Program-made: the position numbers and the translations under genes | In this document: piece by piece, positions 1-7,874 of the stretch | Position numbering within the stretch: position 1 is the first letter of the stretch | Layout: each line of letters opens with the position of its first letter | The notes under the pieces: model-generated | The model's input: only the letters and a program-made list of their open reading frames with translations | Database searches by the model: none | What the model was told of the DNA's origin: nothing | From: Verrucomicrobiota bacterium | Lineage (GTDB): Bacteria > Verrucomicrobiota > Verrucomicrobiia > Limisphaerales > Pedosphaeraceae | NCBI GenBank assembly: GCA_021325145.1 | Contig: JAJPHR010000086.1 | Coordinates: forward strand, 1 to 64,000 | Direction: 5' to 3' | DNA length: 64,000 nt

Positions 1-102
1 CCACCGTTTGGTGAACCGGGCGTGTGCCCGAGGATTGTGTTGTTTTCATCTACCACCAATCAGTTCCTGATCGGTGGCGCTTTTCCAACTGAATTGTTCC
101 GG

Positions 103-187
103 CTTAGAACCTATCCAGGTAGAGCGGCAGTCCTCTGCCCGTCGTCGGCGCGCACGGAGTGACGCGCCCTACCGAGATAGGCTCTTA
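103..187. repeat. Palindromic intergenic repeat, copy 1
   Basis: An 85-base imperfect palindrome. Its ends are TTAGAACCTATC and GATAGGCTCTTAG, inverted relative to each other, and its core contains GCAGTCCTCTGCC and GCGCACGGAGTGACGCGCCC. An almost identical copy in the opposite orientation lies at 58924-59010, and a related core occurs at 31800-31870. It sits just downstream of the response regulator gene stop. It is probably a MITE or REP-like element that may also act as a 3'-end hairpin. Bases 1-102 hold nothing I can assign. Confidence 0.7.
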
Positions 188-206
188 GCTGCCGCTGCGG
201 AGAACC

Positions 207-632
207 TCACACTGGCGGTGATGCTTCGCCCTTTAGGCATTCAGTTTGCAGGCACTTGGCTGCATGGATGAGCGCTCCTGGATCCATGGCCTTCGAGAAA
301 AAGCAGTGCGCGCCCATCGCCAGCGCTTCCTGACGATGGGTCGTGCCCGATGAATCGGCCAGCACGGCTACTTTTAGTTGCGGAAAAGGATGTTGCTGGA
401 GCCACTCCAAGGTTTCAAATCCGTCCCGCCGGGGCATTCTCCAATCCATCACCAGCAGATCCGGCAGCGGATGCTTGTTGCGATCGCTGAAAGCTCCCTC
501 GCCATTCAGATATTCAATGATCTCCTGGCCATCCCGAACGGTGCCCACCACGCTCAAACGCGGGGCGGCGCTCTCAATCGCACGGGTCAGAAAAAACACA
601 TCCTCGGTCGAATCGTCTGCTATCAGGACCAT
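207..632 (-). CDS. Single-domain response regulator (Rcp1-like CheY fold)
   Basis: A 141-aa protein that is a receiver domain only. The acidic pair is at D6/D7 in ADDS, the probable phospho-acceptor is D63 in VMDWRMPRRDG, and the conserved Lys is in FFSKAMD. The insertion HPLPD just before the D63 strand is typical of Rcp1-like regulators that pair with phytochrome-type or PAS kinases. An in-frame frame extends to 719, but residues before the ATG at 632 do not look like a receiver, so I start at MVLIADDS. No kinase lies next to it here. The two receivers at 24.3-25.3 kb share the HPLPD feature, so it may belong to the same signalling class. It has no output domain, so it likely acts by protein contact. 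Confidence 0.85.
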   Translation of the reverse strand: MVLIADDSTEDVFFLTRAIESAAPRLSVVGTVRDGQEIIEYLNGEGAFSDRNKHPLPDLLVMDWRMPRRDGFETLEWLQQHPFPQLKVAVLADSSGTTHRQEALAMGAHCFFSKAMDPGALIHAAKCLQTECLKGEASPPV

Positions 633-830
633 GTATTTGGCCTTCGACACAACACGGCAAGGTTGTACCGCCGCCCGCAAAATGTCAAGGCCAGGGCAGC
701 GGGCAGTCAAAGCGGGCACATTTCAGACGTCATGTGGAATACGTGTGGCCTTGCTGGTGTTGTTCGGACCGGCGGTTCAGGCCGGGTCGGAGCCAGGATA
801 GAAGCGGCTGCGGTTCGCAATTCGCCGTCC

Positions 831-3551
831 TTATCGAGTCAACCGGTAAAACACGGCTGCGCCGCTGGTAGGAATGACCACCTGGAACATTCCGTTCGTC
901 ACCACCACAGTGTCGTTGTCGTTTGCCCAGTTTGTTTTGGCAAGAGCAGCTTTACTCTGCAATTGAAATCCGGGAAAACTGGCCGGCCATGATAAAATTA
1001 TATTGCCTTTGGAAGCGGAAGCACTCAAGACGGGGCTGGGCAGGAGCGCTTGGAGGTTGAAGATATTTCCCGCGCTCGGAATGCCGTTGACGAACAGGGT
1101 TGCCATCGTCCAACCGGGCGGCAACCCGTTCACCGGCACGGCGCTGAACGCGTTTGTGCTCCACGCTATTGGACGCGAATACAGAATCTGCGCGTTTCCC
1201 AGGCTCCGCAGTTGAACGACCGGATAATCGCAAGGCGAATCCTGGGAATCGCCGCTCGAACCTTCCGAGACGCCTCGAAAGAGTGAGCCGGTAATGGTGA
1301 AGTTGCCGCTGGGATCAATCGGGGAGGTGATCGTGGCAATGTGCGGCTGCCACGATGGTTTGAATCCCAAACCCACGTCATACACTTCGGCGCTGCTGAT
1401 GTTGCCGCCTGTTGAAGCGCCTCCGGCTACCAGGATGGTCCCATTGGTCAGCAAGGTTGCGGTGTGGGAATAACGCGCGGTAAACATGGAATTGGTGGCT
1501 CCCCACGTGCCGGTGGCGGGATCGTATATTTCCGTTTCGGAAGTAGCGGTCACAATGGAGTTGAATCCTCCCGCCACCATTACCTTGCCATCAGGCAACA
1601 AGGTCGCGCTATGGCTGAGGCGGATCACACTCATCGAACCGGTCAGGGTCCAAGTCCCGGTGACAGGATCGTACAGTTCCGCACTGTTATAGGTGCCGCT
1701 GCCTGAGCCGCCTGCAACCAGCACCTTTCCATTGGGCAGCAGGGTCGCGGTGTGGGAAAGACGGTTCGAAACCATCGAGCCGGTTGCGGTCCAGGTTCCA
1801 GCGGCTGGATCGTAAAGTTCCGCGCTGGAAAGGGCGTTGACGTTGTCGCCTCCGGCCACCAGGACCTTCCCATTTGCCAGGAGAGTGGCTGTGTGTTGGA
1901 AGCGGGCCCGGGTCATCGGGGCTGTTAACGTCCAGGTTCCGGTTGTCGGATCGTACAGTTCCGCCGTGGAGATCCCGACGCCAACGGAGCCGCTAAAGCC
2001 GCCGGCGACCAATACCTTGCCGTTGGGCAGCAGGGTTGCGGTGTGGAGGTCGTGCCGGACATTCATCGTGCCGGTTGGAGCCCACGTGCCGGAGCCGGGA
2101 TCGAATAATTCCGCCGTGGCAAGGATGTTGCCGCTGCGCCCTCCGGCGACCAGCACCTTCCCATTGGCCAAAAGGGTGGCGGTGTGGAGATAGCGATTGG
2201 TCGTCATCGAACCGGTTGTCGTCCATGTCCCGGAGGTTGGGTCGTAAAGCTCCGCACTGGAAAGAGTGGGACCTCCTGAAATCAGCACGCGGCCATCGGG
2301 CAGCAACACCGCCGCGTGCAGGTTCCGTATGGTCGCCATTGAATTGGTCACCAACCATGTTCCGGTCTTTGCGCTGTACACTTCCGCGCTCGACAGAGCT
2401 GCGACGCCATCGCTTGTGCCGCCGGCAAGCAGGACCTCTCCGCTAACCAGCAATGTCGCCGTCTGGTTAAAGCGCGCCGCCTGCAACGAGGTCGTCGCGG
2501 TCCAAGTGCCGGAAGCTGGATCGTACAGCTCCGCAGCAGAAACCGAAGCGCTGCCGTCGCTTGTGCCGCCTGCAACCAGAAGCTGTCCATTGGGGAGCAA
2601 CGTGGCCGTGTGACTGAAACGCGCGACGGTCAGCGAGTTTGTTATCGTCCATGTGCCTATCGCCGGGTCATACAGCTCCGCGCTGGAAAGAGACGAGCTT
2701 CCGTTCGTTGTTCCGCCGGCGACCAGCACCTGGCCATTGGGGAGCAACGTGGCCGTGTGATTGAACCGCGCGTTCGTCAGTGAGTTTGTCGCCGTCCATG
2801 TTTGGCTGGCAGGATCGTAGAGTTCCACGCTGGAAATGGAGTTGCTGCCGCTGCCTGCTCCGCCCGCCACCAGCACCTGGCCATTGGGCAACAAAGTGGC
2901 CGTGTGCTCGAAACGCGCGGAAGCCAGGGAGTTTGAAAGGAGCAAGGCGCCGCCGGCAGGATCGTACAGTTCCGCGCTGGACAACGGCACATTGCCGTCC
3001 ACTGTGCCGCCGGCGACGAGCACCTGCCCATTTTGCAGCAAGGTCGAGGTGTGGGCAAAGCGCCCGGCGTTTAGCTGCGGCGCGCTCGTCCATGTTCCCG
3101 TCACTGGATCGTACAGTTCCGCGCTCGAAAGCGTTCCATGGATGGTGCTGTAACCGCCGGTTACAAGCACCTTGCCATTGGGCAGCAAGGTCGCGGTATG
3201 ACTCGCGCGTTCCGTGTTCAGCGGGCTGGTGCTCGTCCAATTTCCGGTGGAGGGATCGTACAGTTCCGCGCTGGCGAGCGACTGACCGCCGCTGGCCGCA
3301 CCTCCGGCCACGAGCACCTTTCCATTGGGGAGCAACGTTGCCGTGTAACGAAAGCGGCCGGCGATTAGCGGATTGACACTGGAAATCGAAGCCGCTTTCA
3401 CGCTTGGCGTAAAAAATGGATGCAACGCGAGCGCGCCCAGCATGAATGTGAGCCGAACGAACTTTCCGAAACGAGTTTTGGTTGGACGGTTTGTGTTGTG
3501 CGCAAAGAGCGTTTCGCGCCAGCCGAATTTTAAATCATCGAGTGAGTTCAT
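831..3551 (-). CDS. Secreted Kelch-repeat protein, 14 repeats
   Basis: A 906-aa protein. After a long N-terminal stretch there is a hydrophobic segment at about residues 33-52 ending SVKA, which fits a signal peptide; a start inside the first 36 residues is possible. From about residue 60 there are 14 tandem repeats of about 48 aa with the pattern R-(F/L)-x-H-T-A-T-L-L-P-N-G-K-V-L-V-A-G-G, then SSAELYDP and TGTWT. This is the Kelch/galactose-oxidase-central β-propeller pattern; 14 blades would make two seven-bladed propellers. No oxidase active-site residues are recognisable, so it is likely a binding or surface protein. The last ~90 residues, ending FYRLTR, form the C-terminal module shared with other exported proteins in the window. 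The upstream sigma factor is a plausible regulator, but this is not shown. Confidence 0.85.
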   Translation of the reverse strand: MNSLDDLKFGWRETLFAHNTNRPTKTRFGKFVRLTFMLGALALHPFFTPSVKAASISSVNPLIAGRFRYTATLLPNGKVLVAGGAASGGQSLASAELYDPSTGNWTSTSPLNTERASHTATLLPNGKVLVTGGYSTIHGTLSSAELYDPVTGTWTSAPQLNAGRFAHTSTLLQNGQVLVAGGTVDGNVPLSSAELYDPAGGALLLSNSLASARFEHTATLLPNGQVLVAGGAGSGSNSISSVELYDPASQTWTATNSLTNARFNHTATLLPNGQVLVAGGTTNGSSSLSSAELYDPAIGTWTITNSLTVARFSHTATLLPNGQLLVAGGTSDGSASVSAAELYDPASGTWTATTSLQAARFNQTATLLVSGEVLLAGGTSDGVAALSSAEVYSAKTGTWLVTNSMATIRNLHAAVLLPDGRVLISGGPTLSSAELYDPTSGTWTTTGSMTTNRYLHTATLLANGKVLVAGGRSGNILATAELFDPGSGTWAPTGTMNVRHDLHTATLLPNGKVLVAGGFSGSVGVGISTAELYDPTTGTWTLTAPMTRARFQHTATLLANGKVLVAGGDNVNALSSAELYDPAAGTWTATGSMVSNRLSHTATLLPNGKVLVAGGSGSGTYNSAELYDPVTGTWTLTGSMSVIRLSHSATLLPDGKVMVAGGFNSIVTATSETEIYDPATGTWGATNSMFTARYSHTATLLTNGTILVAGGASTGGNISSAEVYDVGLGFKPSWQPHIATITSPIDPSGNFTITGSLFRGVSEGSSGDSQDSPCDYPVVQLRSLGNAQILYSRPIAWSTNAFSAVPVNGLPPGWTMATLFVNGIPSAGNIFNLQALLPSPVLSASASKGNIILSWPASFPGFQLQSKAALAKTNWANDNDTVVVTNGMFQVVIPTSGAAVFYRLTR

Positions 3552-3711
3552 AGCGTGCTGACTTTCGCGTCAGTCACTGAATAAATGGACTCAACCGACA
3601 AAAATCCGACAAAAAGTTTGCGTGAAGTTAGATAGGAGCACTGCTGGATGAGCGGCGTCAGGCGCCGAGGGCCGCAAGCAGGCCTAATTCCAGAACTGCC
3701 GAGGGCTTTGA

Positions 3712-5100
3712 TTATTTCCCGAACTTGGCGGTCCCGAACGCGGCGGTCTTGGCGTAGGTAAACAGGCCCAATCCGTCCGCGCCGTAGGTCTGGTCGAAAA
3801 CCTGCCGCTGGCTCGGCGAGAGCATGGCCTTGATTTCGCCGGCCTCGGCCTGGGTCGATTGCGCCATGGCTTTCAGCGCGTCGTTGAGCGTCGCGCCCCG
3901 GGAGAGGCGTTTCCGAATCCAGGAGTAAACGGCGCGTTTTTCCGGCGAATCCAAAGTCAGGGTTTCGCTGAGTTCCACGGTCAAAAACTCGGCCACACGG
4001 GCGCGATCATCCGGCGGATTGAGCAGCGGAGCGAGTTCAGCCGAAATACGAACCGTTTCAGCGGAGATGGCCGTAGCCTCCCGAATTACTTCCTGATAAC
4101 GCGGATCGGTGGGAGGGGTGGGAAGAAACTTTTGCCGGTCCGTTACGACCCGCACGTCTAATTGCGCCCAAGCTGTGCCCAGATTTTCAATTCGCGGGTC
4201 CGACACGTGAAATTCCACGGGGGCCCTGGTCAATTCCCGCGTTGCCCAAAGGCCGCTGCCAATTAGAACCGCCGGGAGAGCGAGCTTTAGGCTCAAACTA
4301 AAGGCCGAACGCCACGACAACGACCGCAAGGCGTGATCCGCGAGAGCAATCGCCTTTCCGCCCGCGGCTTTCCCTTTCACCAGCGCATGGGCGGTTTGGA
4401 TGGCTGCCTGCGACACATGCGCTCCGGCTTGATGCGCCCACTCCGCCGTCAATAACCCAGGGATCGCGGTCACCGGCACTTTGATGCCGCGCTTCACCAG
4501 GAAGGCCCGCATCTTTTCCAGACTGCGTGAAACCCGCTTCTGGGCGGCATCTTCGCTGATGGTGAAGATTTCAGCGATTTCCTTGAAACTCCGGCCTTCA
4601 AAGAATCGCGCGATCGTGCAACTTTGTTCCTCGGCAGACAAACCGAGAAGAGCCTCCTCCAACAACAACGCCATCACTGTTCCATTCGAATGCGAGTGGG
4701 CGGCCTCCACAAAATGGCCGCTCAACTCCTGCTCATTTTTCTTGCGGCGGCAAAGCATTTTCAGTGCGTCCTTTGAAACAAATCGCGCGGTCCGCAGGAG
4801 CCAGCCGCAGACTGAAGCCTCCCGGGAAAATGTCCCGGCCTTGCGGGCGAGAATAATGAAGGTGGACTGGACAACCTCCTCTGCGATGTGTGGATCGCCG
4901 ACCTGGCGCAGGGCGACGCTGTGAATCATTCCGTAGTATTTAACGACGAGGCTTTCGAACGCGGCTTCCTCGCCTTGGACGTAGGCGGACAGAAGTTGCC
5001 GGTCGTCAGAGGCGGAGTCGCCGGCCCATGCCGCATCCGGCTGGGCGGCAGTTTCCGCTGAGTCACCAGCCAGTTCAGCGCACCGGTTGTCAGTAATCAT
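3712..5100 (-). CDS. ECF RNA polymerase sigma factor with C-terminal membrane segment
   Basis: A 462-aa protein. Residues 35-110 match sigma region 2 (VVKYYGMIHSVALRQVGD, then AEEVVQSTFIILARKA). Residues 150-205 match region 4 with a helix-turn-helix (SFKEIAEIFTISEDAAQKRVSR). A hydrophobic segment at about 266-290 is probably one transmembrane helix, followed by about 170 residues that would lie outside the cytoplasm. Normal ECF factors are about 180-220 aa, so this one carries its own membrane-bound extension, perhaps replacing a separate anti-sigma factor. I chose the ATG at 5100; the open frame to 5319 runs through a repeat and has no sigma-like sequence. A small GC hairpin (3653-3667) lies after the stop. 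The array of CCCGTGAC motifs at 5606-5696 lies upstream. Confidence 0.85.
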   Translation of the reverse strand: MITDNRCAELAGDSAETAAQPDAAWAGDSASDDRQLLSAYVQGEEAAFESLVVKYYGMIHSVALRQVGDPHIAEEVVQSTFIILARKAGTFSREASVCGWLLRTARFVSKDALKMLCRRKKNEQELSGHFVEAAHSHSNGTVMALLLEEALLGLSAEEQSCTIARFFEGRSFKEIAEIFTISEDAAQKRVSRSLEKMRAFLVKRGIKVPVTAIPGLLTAEWAHQAGAHVSQAAIQTAHALVKGKAAGGKAIALADHALRSLSWRSAFSLSLKLALPAVLIGSGLWATRELTRAPVEFHVSDPRIENLGTAWAQLDVRVVTDRQKFLPTPPTDPRYQEVIREATAISAETVRISAELAPLLNPPDDRARVAEFLTVELSETLTLDSPEKRAVYSWIRKRLSRGATLNDALKAMAQSTQAEAGEIKAMLSPSQRQVFDQTYGADGLGLFTYAKTAAFGTAKFGK

Positions 5101-5244
5101 GCCTGTTACATCGTGCGAGCACGTTCTCCCCCTCGCGCAACGCTGAGAATGGCGTAACCCTAGCACAAGCTTCTCGCGTTGCAAGGAGACACAGGATCCC
5201 CGCGTGTGATCGTGGTTCATCTCAACATTGCCAACGTGTCTGCG

Positions 5245-5298
5245 GTAGGGATGGCGCGCTGCGCCGTCACCGTCGCCGAGCGCAGCGTCAGGCGACGG
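5245..5298. repeat. Inverted repeat pair, left copy (54 bases)
   Basis: This segment begins GTAGGGATGGCGCGCTGCGCC and ends in GCGTCAGGCGACGG. It is nearly the reverse complement of 5378-5430. Each copy is itself rich in GC palindromes. Together with the other copy it could form a long hairpin around an 80-base spacer. It belongs to the 705-base gene-free interval 5101-5805. Confidence 0.75.
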
Positions 5299-5377
5299 AA
5301 CGAATGATCCGGATCGCACAGCTTTGGCCAGCGGGCGAAACGATTGAGCCAGCGCGTCCGCTTTGCAAATTCGGTTG

Positions 5378-5430
5378 CGCCACCTGACGCTGCGCTCGGT
5401 GGCGCGGACGGCGCAGCGCGCCGTCCCTAC
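5378..5430. repeat. Inverted repeat pair, right copy (53 bases)
   Basis: This is the inverted partner of 5245-5298. It contains a perfect hairpin at 5407-5425: GACGGCGC, loop AGC, GCGCCGTC. The CCGTCCCTACC end resembles the CCGCCCTACC cores of the other palindromic repeats in the window, so the elements may be distantly related. Confidence 0.75.
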
Positions 5431-5469
5431 CTCCCGGGTAAGAACAGTGTCGAGCTGCGCCCCCGTGAT

Positions 5470-5555
5470 CGTTCATTAGCGATCCCGGTTTTCTGCAAGA
5501 CCACCGCAAGCTGGCAACATCCGGAGTCTATCTTATTACAACACGGTACAACCGG
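5470..5555. repeat. Duplicated 3' end of the GH88 gene (distal copy)
   Basis: These 86 bases repeat, with few changes, the stop-proximal part of the GH88 gene and the bases just after it (5737-5833). Read on the minus strand this copy again encodes a tail ending RLYRVVIR followed by a stop. A short open frame (5710 to 5528) ends in this tail but has no domain and is probably debris. The copies are 267 bases apart and in the same direction. Confidence 0.8.
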
Positions 5556-5605
5556 AACCACCAGGACCGCCCCACGGCGCTCCCACGCTCCCTCCCCCTG
5601 CTGGA

Positions 5606-5696
5606 CCCGTGACACCGTGACAACCCAACAAGGACAGGCCTATTCTGAAGTGCGACCCGTGACATTACCCGTGACAACCCGTGACTCACCCGTGAC
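5606..5696. promoter_or_regulatory. Array of CCCGTGAC motifs (possible operator)
   Basis: CCCGTGAC occurs at 5606, 5656, 5668, 5678 and 5689, with a variant ACCGTGAC at 5614. The last four are spaced by 12, 10 and 11 bases, close to one DNA turn. On the minus strand the unit reads GTCACGGG. The array lies about 500 bases upstream of the sigma factor start and after the GH88 stop. A cooperative protein-binding site is an inference; it may instead be repeat debris. Confidence 0.4.
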
Positions 5697-5736
5697 ACTT
5701 GCCCTCCCAATCCTAACCTTCTTAATCATAACTAAT

Positions 5737-5833
5737 CGTTCATTAGCGATCCCGGTTCAATCCCGGTTTTCTGCAATACCACCGCAAGCGGGCAACATCC
5801 GGAGTCTATCTTATTACAACACGGTACAACCGG
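5737..5833. repeat. Duplicated 3' end of the GH88 gene (gene-borne copy)
   Basis: This copy spans the last codons of the GH88 gene (DRLYRVVIR and stop at 5806) and about 70 bases beyond. It differs from 5470-5555 mainly by an 11-base insertion that doubles a CCCGGTT motif. It is the likely parent of the duplication because it is joined to an intact gene. Confidence 0.8.
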
Positions 5834-7566
5834 TCCGGTGCTGCCGCATTGGTATCGGTGATGGATTGTATCGAGTCCGAGCCGAGGAGGTTCGTGGCCA
5901 ACACACTCCAGGCTCCGGGAATGGTCGGATCGCTCTTATACTGAACCGAGTATAAGCGGCCGGAAACGGTTGGAAACGAAATGACCGGCAAGAGCGTCGC
6001 GGGATCAAGGGCGATTTGCGCCGTGACGTCGGGCGGCGCGTTGGTGGGCTGGACGACGACGGTGACGGTCGCGGTGGAGCATTGCCCGGCGCTGTCGCAC
6101 ATTTGATAGGTAAAAGTATCGTTCCCGTGAAAGCCGGGGCTGGGAGTGTAAGTCACGGTCGTGTGGCGATAGAGGTCCGTGTAACGCTTCAAGGCTTCCA
6201 GAAAATAATAGTCGCCGTAGATCAAAGAGACATCAATTTCAGGGCTGCCGAATTGGGGCGGCTCGCCGGTGCCATGAAGAAGGATGCCGTTGCCATGCGT
6301 GCCTTGCGCCAGATAATTGGTTGAGCCAAGGGAACTGAGGATGTGGCGGGCGCCGAGCCAATACCGTGCCCCATCTGAAAAATTCGTCACAAGCTGGCTT
6401 AATTGCACCAAAGCGGAAAGTGTGATCGCCGCCGTCGAGGAATCGCGCGGCGCATTGGTGGGAATGCCGGGCGCGTAAAAGTCCCAATACGGAACGTAAT
6501 CGGAGGGCACCGTGTTGAAATAAAAATCGGTCGTATGCTGGGCGGCTTGCAGGAGACTCGGGTCATGCGTATTTCCATACGCCATAGTGAAACCATAGAT
6601 GGCCCAGCTTTGGGCGCGGGCCCAGCAGGAGGTGGTCGATGCGCCTCCGCGCGTCCCCAAACTAATCAAGGTGCCATTGGTCGTGTTGTACAGCGCGAGT
6701 TGATACGTGCTCCCGTACGGATCCGAACGCACCTGATTGGTCGCGGCGCGCAACGCATGGCTGTAGGCCATGGTGAATAAATTACTGCTGCCCCCCAAAG
6801 CCGCCGCATTATAAAGCACCTCCGTGTTCAACATCGTGTCGAGGATCGTTTCGAACTGAGGCGGCGCCAGGAGACGATCGTCGGCGAGGACACCCACCAC
6901 CCCGTTAAACCGGTACGAGAACGAGCGGGCAGTCTGGAGGATGACGTTTTTGTAAGAAGCAATGCCGGTCAAACGATAGCCGTTGCCGAAAGAGGTGTTG
7001 ATCATGTAACCCACGTCATCCGTGTTGGTGCTGGTTTGCTCCCGGGCGATTCCCTGCATCCATCGTTGGGCCCAAAAGCCGTAGTTGGTATCGCCGCTCA
7101 ACTCCTGCTGATACCACAGCGCGCCCGGGAAAAAGCCGACGGTCCAATTGTTGTCATCCACGGGGGTGGTCGTCCAAAGCCCGTTGGTCATGGTTGCGCG
7201 CGGATATGCGTTGGTGTTCGACAATCCCAACTGATGGACCGTGTTACTGAGTTGGACACCGGCAAAACTCCAGAGCGTTTTGAGTTCGGCATTGGTGGCC
7301 ACCGCGTTGGTGTTGATGATGACGATTCCGTGAGACGGAGCGGTGACCTGGAGTATAGCGAGTTGATTGCTGGTCGCGTCCGTGTCGTTGTCCAACACGG
7401 AAATGGACACGGGCTGGTTTTGGGGAGTGACAACCAAGTCATCCGCGGCGGACGGGCCATCCGCATGGAGAATTGGGGCGGCCAGCAGAAGAACGACTGC
7501 CAGGCAACAGAATCCAACGCTTCTGCAAAGCGGCAATCCCCACTCCGGCTGATTCAAGGTTGTCAT
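5806..7566 (-). CDS. Secreted GH88 glycoside hydrolase inserted in an Ig-like domain
   Basis: A 586-aa protein with a signal peptide at about 1-36. Residues about 95-465 match family GH88 (unsaturated glucuronyl/galacturonyl hydrolases): [48 protein letters not shown] and [13 protein letters not shown]184 and D243 align by eye with the two catalytic aspartates of the family. Such enzymes remove unsaturated uronic acid from fragments made by polysaccharide lyases. Residues 41-92 ([11 protein letters not shown], then VTAPSHG) look like the first half of a bacterial cadherin-type Ig domain. Residues 467-505 ([19 protein letters not shown]) look like its second half. The catalytic domain thus appears nested inside it. 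The end carries the shared C-terminal module (LYRVVIR). No lyase gene is adjacent. Confidence 0.85.
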   Translation of the reverse strand: MTTLNQPEWGLPLCRSVGFCCLAVVLLLAAPILHADGPSAADDLVVTPQNQPVSISVLDNDTDATSNQLAILQVTAPSHGIVIINTNAVATNAELKTLWSFAGVQLSNTVHQLGLSNTNAYPRATMTNGLWTTTPVDDNNWTVGFFPGALWYQQELSGDTNYGFWAQRWMQGIAREQTSTNTDDVGYMINTSFGNGYRLTGIASYKNVILQTARSFSYRFNGVVGVLADDRLLAPPQFETILDTMLNTEVLYNAAALGGSSNLFTMAYSHALRAATNQVRSDPYGSTYQLALYNTTNGTLISLGTRGGASTTSCWARAQSWAIYGFTMAYGNTHDPSLLQAAQHTTDFYFNTVPSDYVPYWDFYAPGIPTNAPRDSSTAAITLSALVQLSQLVTNFSDGARYWLGARHILSSLGSTNYLAQGTHGNGILLHGTGEPPQFGSPEIDVSLIYGDYYFLEALKRYTDLYRHTTVTYTPSPGFHGNDTFTYQMCDSAGQCSTATVTVVVQPTNAPPDVTAQIALDPATLLPVISFPTVSGRLYSVQYKSDPTIPGAWSVLATNLLGSDSIQSITDTNAAAPDRLYRVVIR

Positions 7567-7711
7567 TCAGAGTTTTCGAATAAACAAGCGGAACGCCAAA
7601 CCAAAAAAGTGGAGTCGCAAACCGCCTTTTAACAGTTGCCACACCCAGGGGCGTCGTCAACCCCGAAGTGAGCGTGGAGCGTGCGCAGGTGGATCGCTCG
7701 GGTCTCAAACT

Positions 7712-7735
7712 GCCCGCAAGAGGCTTTAGGCGGGC
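7712..7735 (+). other. Stem-loop in the leader region before rarA
   Basis: GCCCGCAAG, loop AGG, then CTT-TA-GGCGGGC gives a nine-base-pair stem with a two-base bulge. Two copies of CAAACCGGGTTCG or close variants follow (about 7738-7772). The interval 7567-7874 is otherwise empty and must hold the promoters for the GH88 gene (minus) and rarA (plus). I could not place a convincing -35/-10 pair in it. Confidence 0.35.
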
Positions 7736-7874
7736 TCAAACCGGGTTCGGACAGGTCAAAACCGGGTTCGAGCGGGTGCACTCCATGGGGGGAATCGTGC
7801 CGCGCTCAACTGAGGAACCCGCTCCACCATTTTTGTTTTTGGTAAATTCCGGACAAACTGGTAAATTGCATCGG

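Noticed and set aside
74-271. 65-aa plus-strand open frame at the left edge
   Set aside because: It runs through the palindromic repeat and into the response regulator gene, and has no family features.
1003-3376. Several plus- and minus-strand open frames across the Kelch gene
   Set aside because: They repeat with the same period as the Kelch repeats and are its shadows in other frames.
831-3551. Calling the Kelch protein a galactose oxidase
   Set aside because: The repeat pattern fits, but no Tyr-Cys or copper-ligand motif could be seen.
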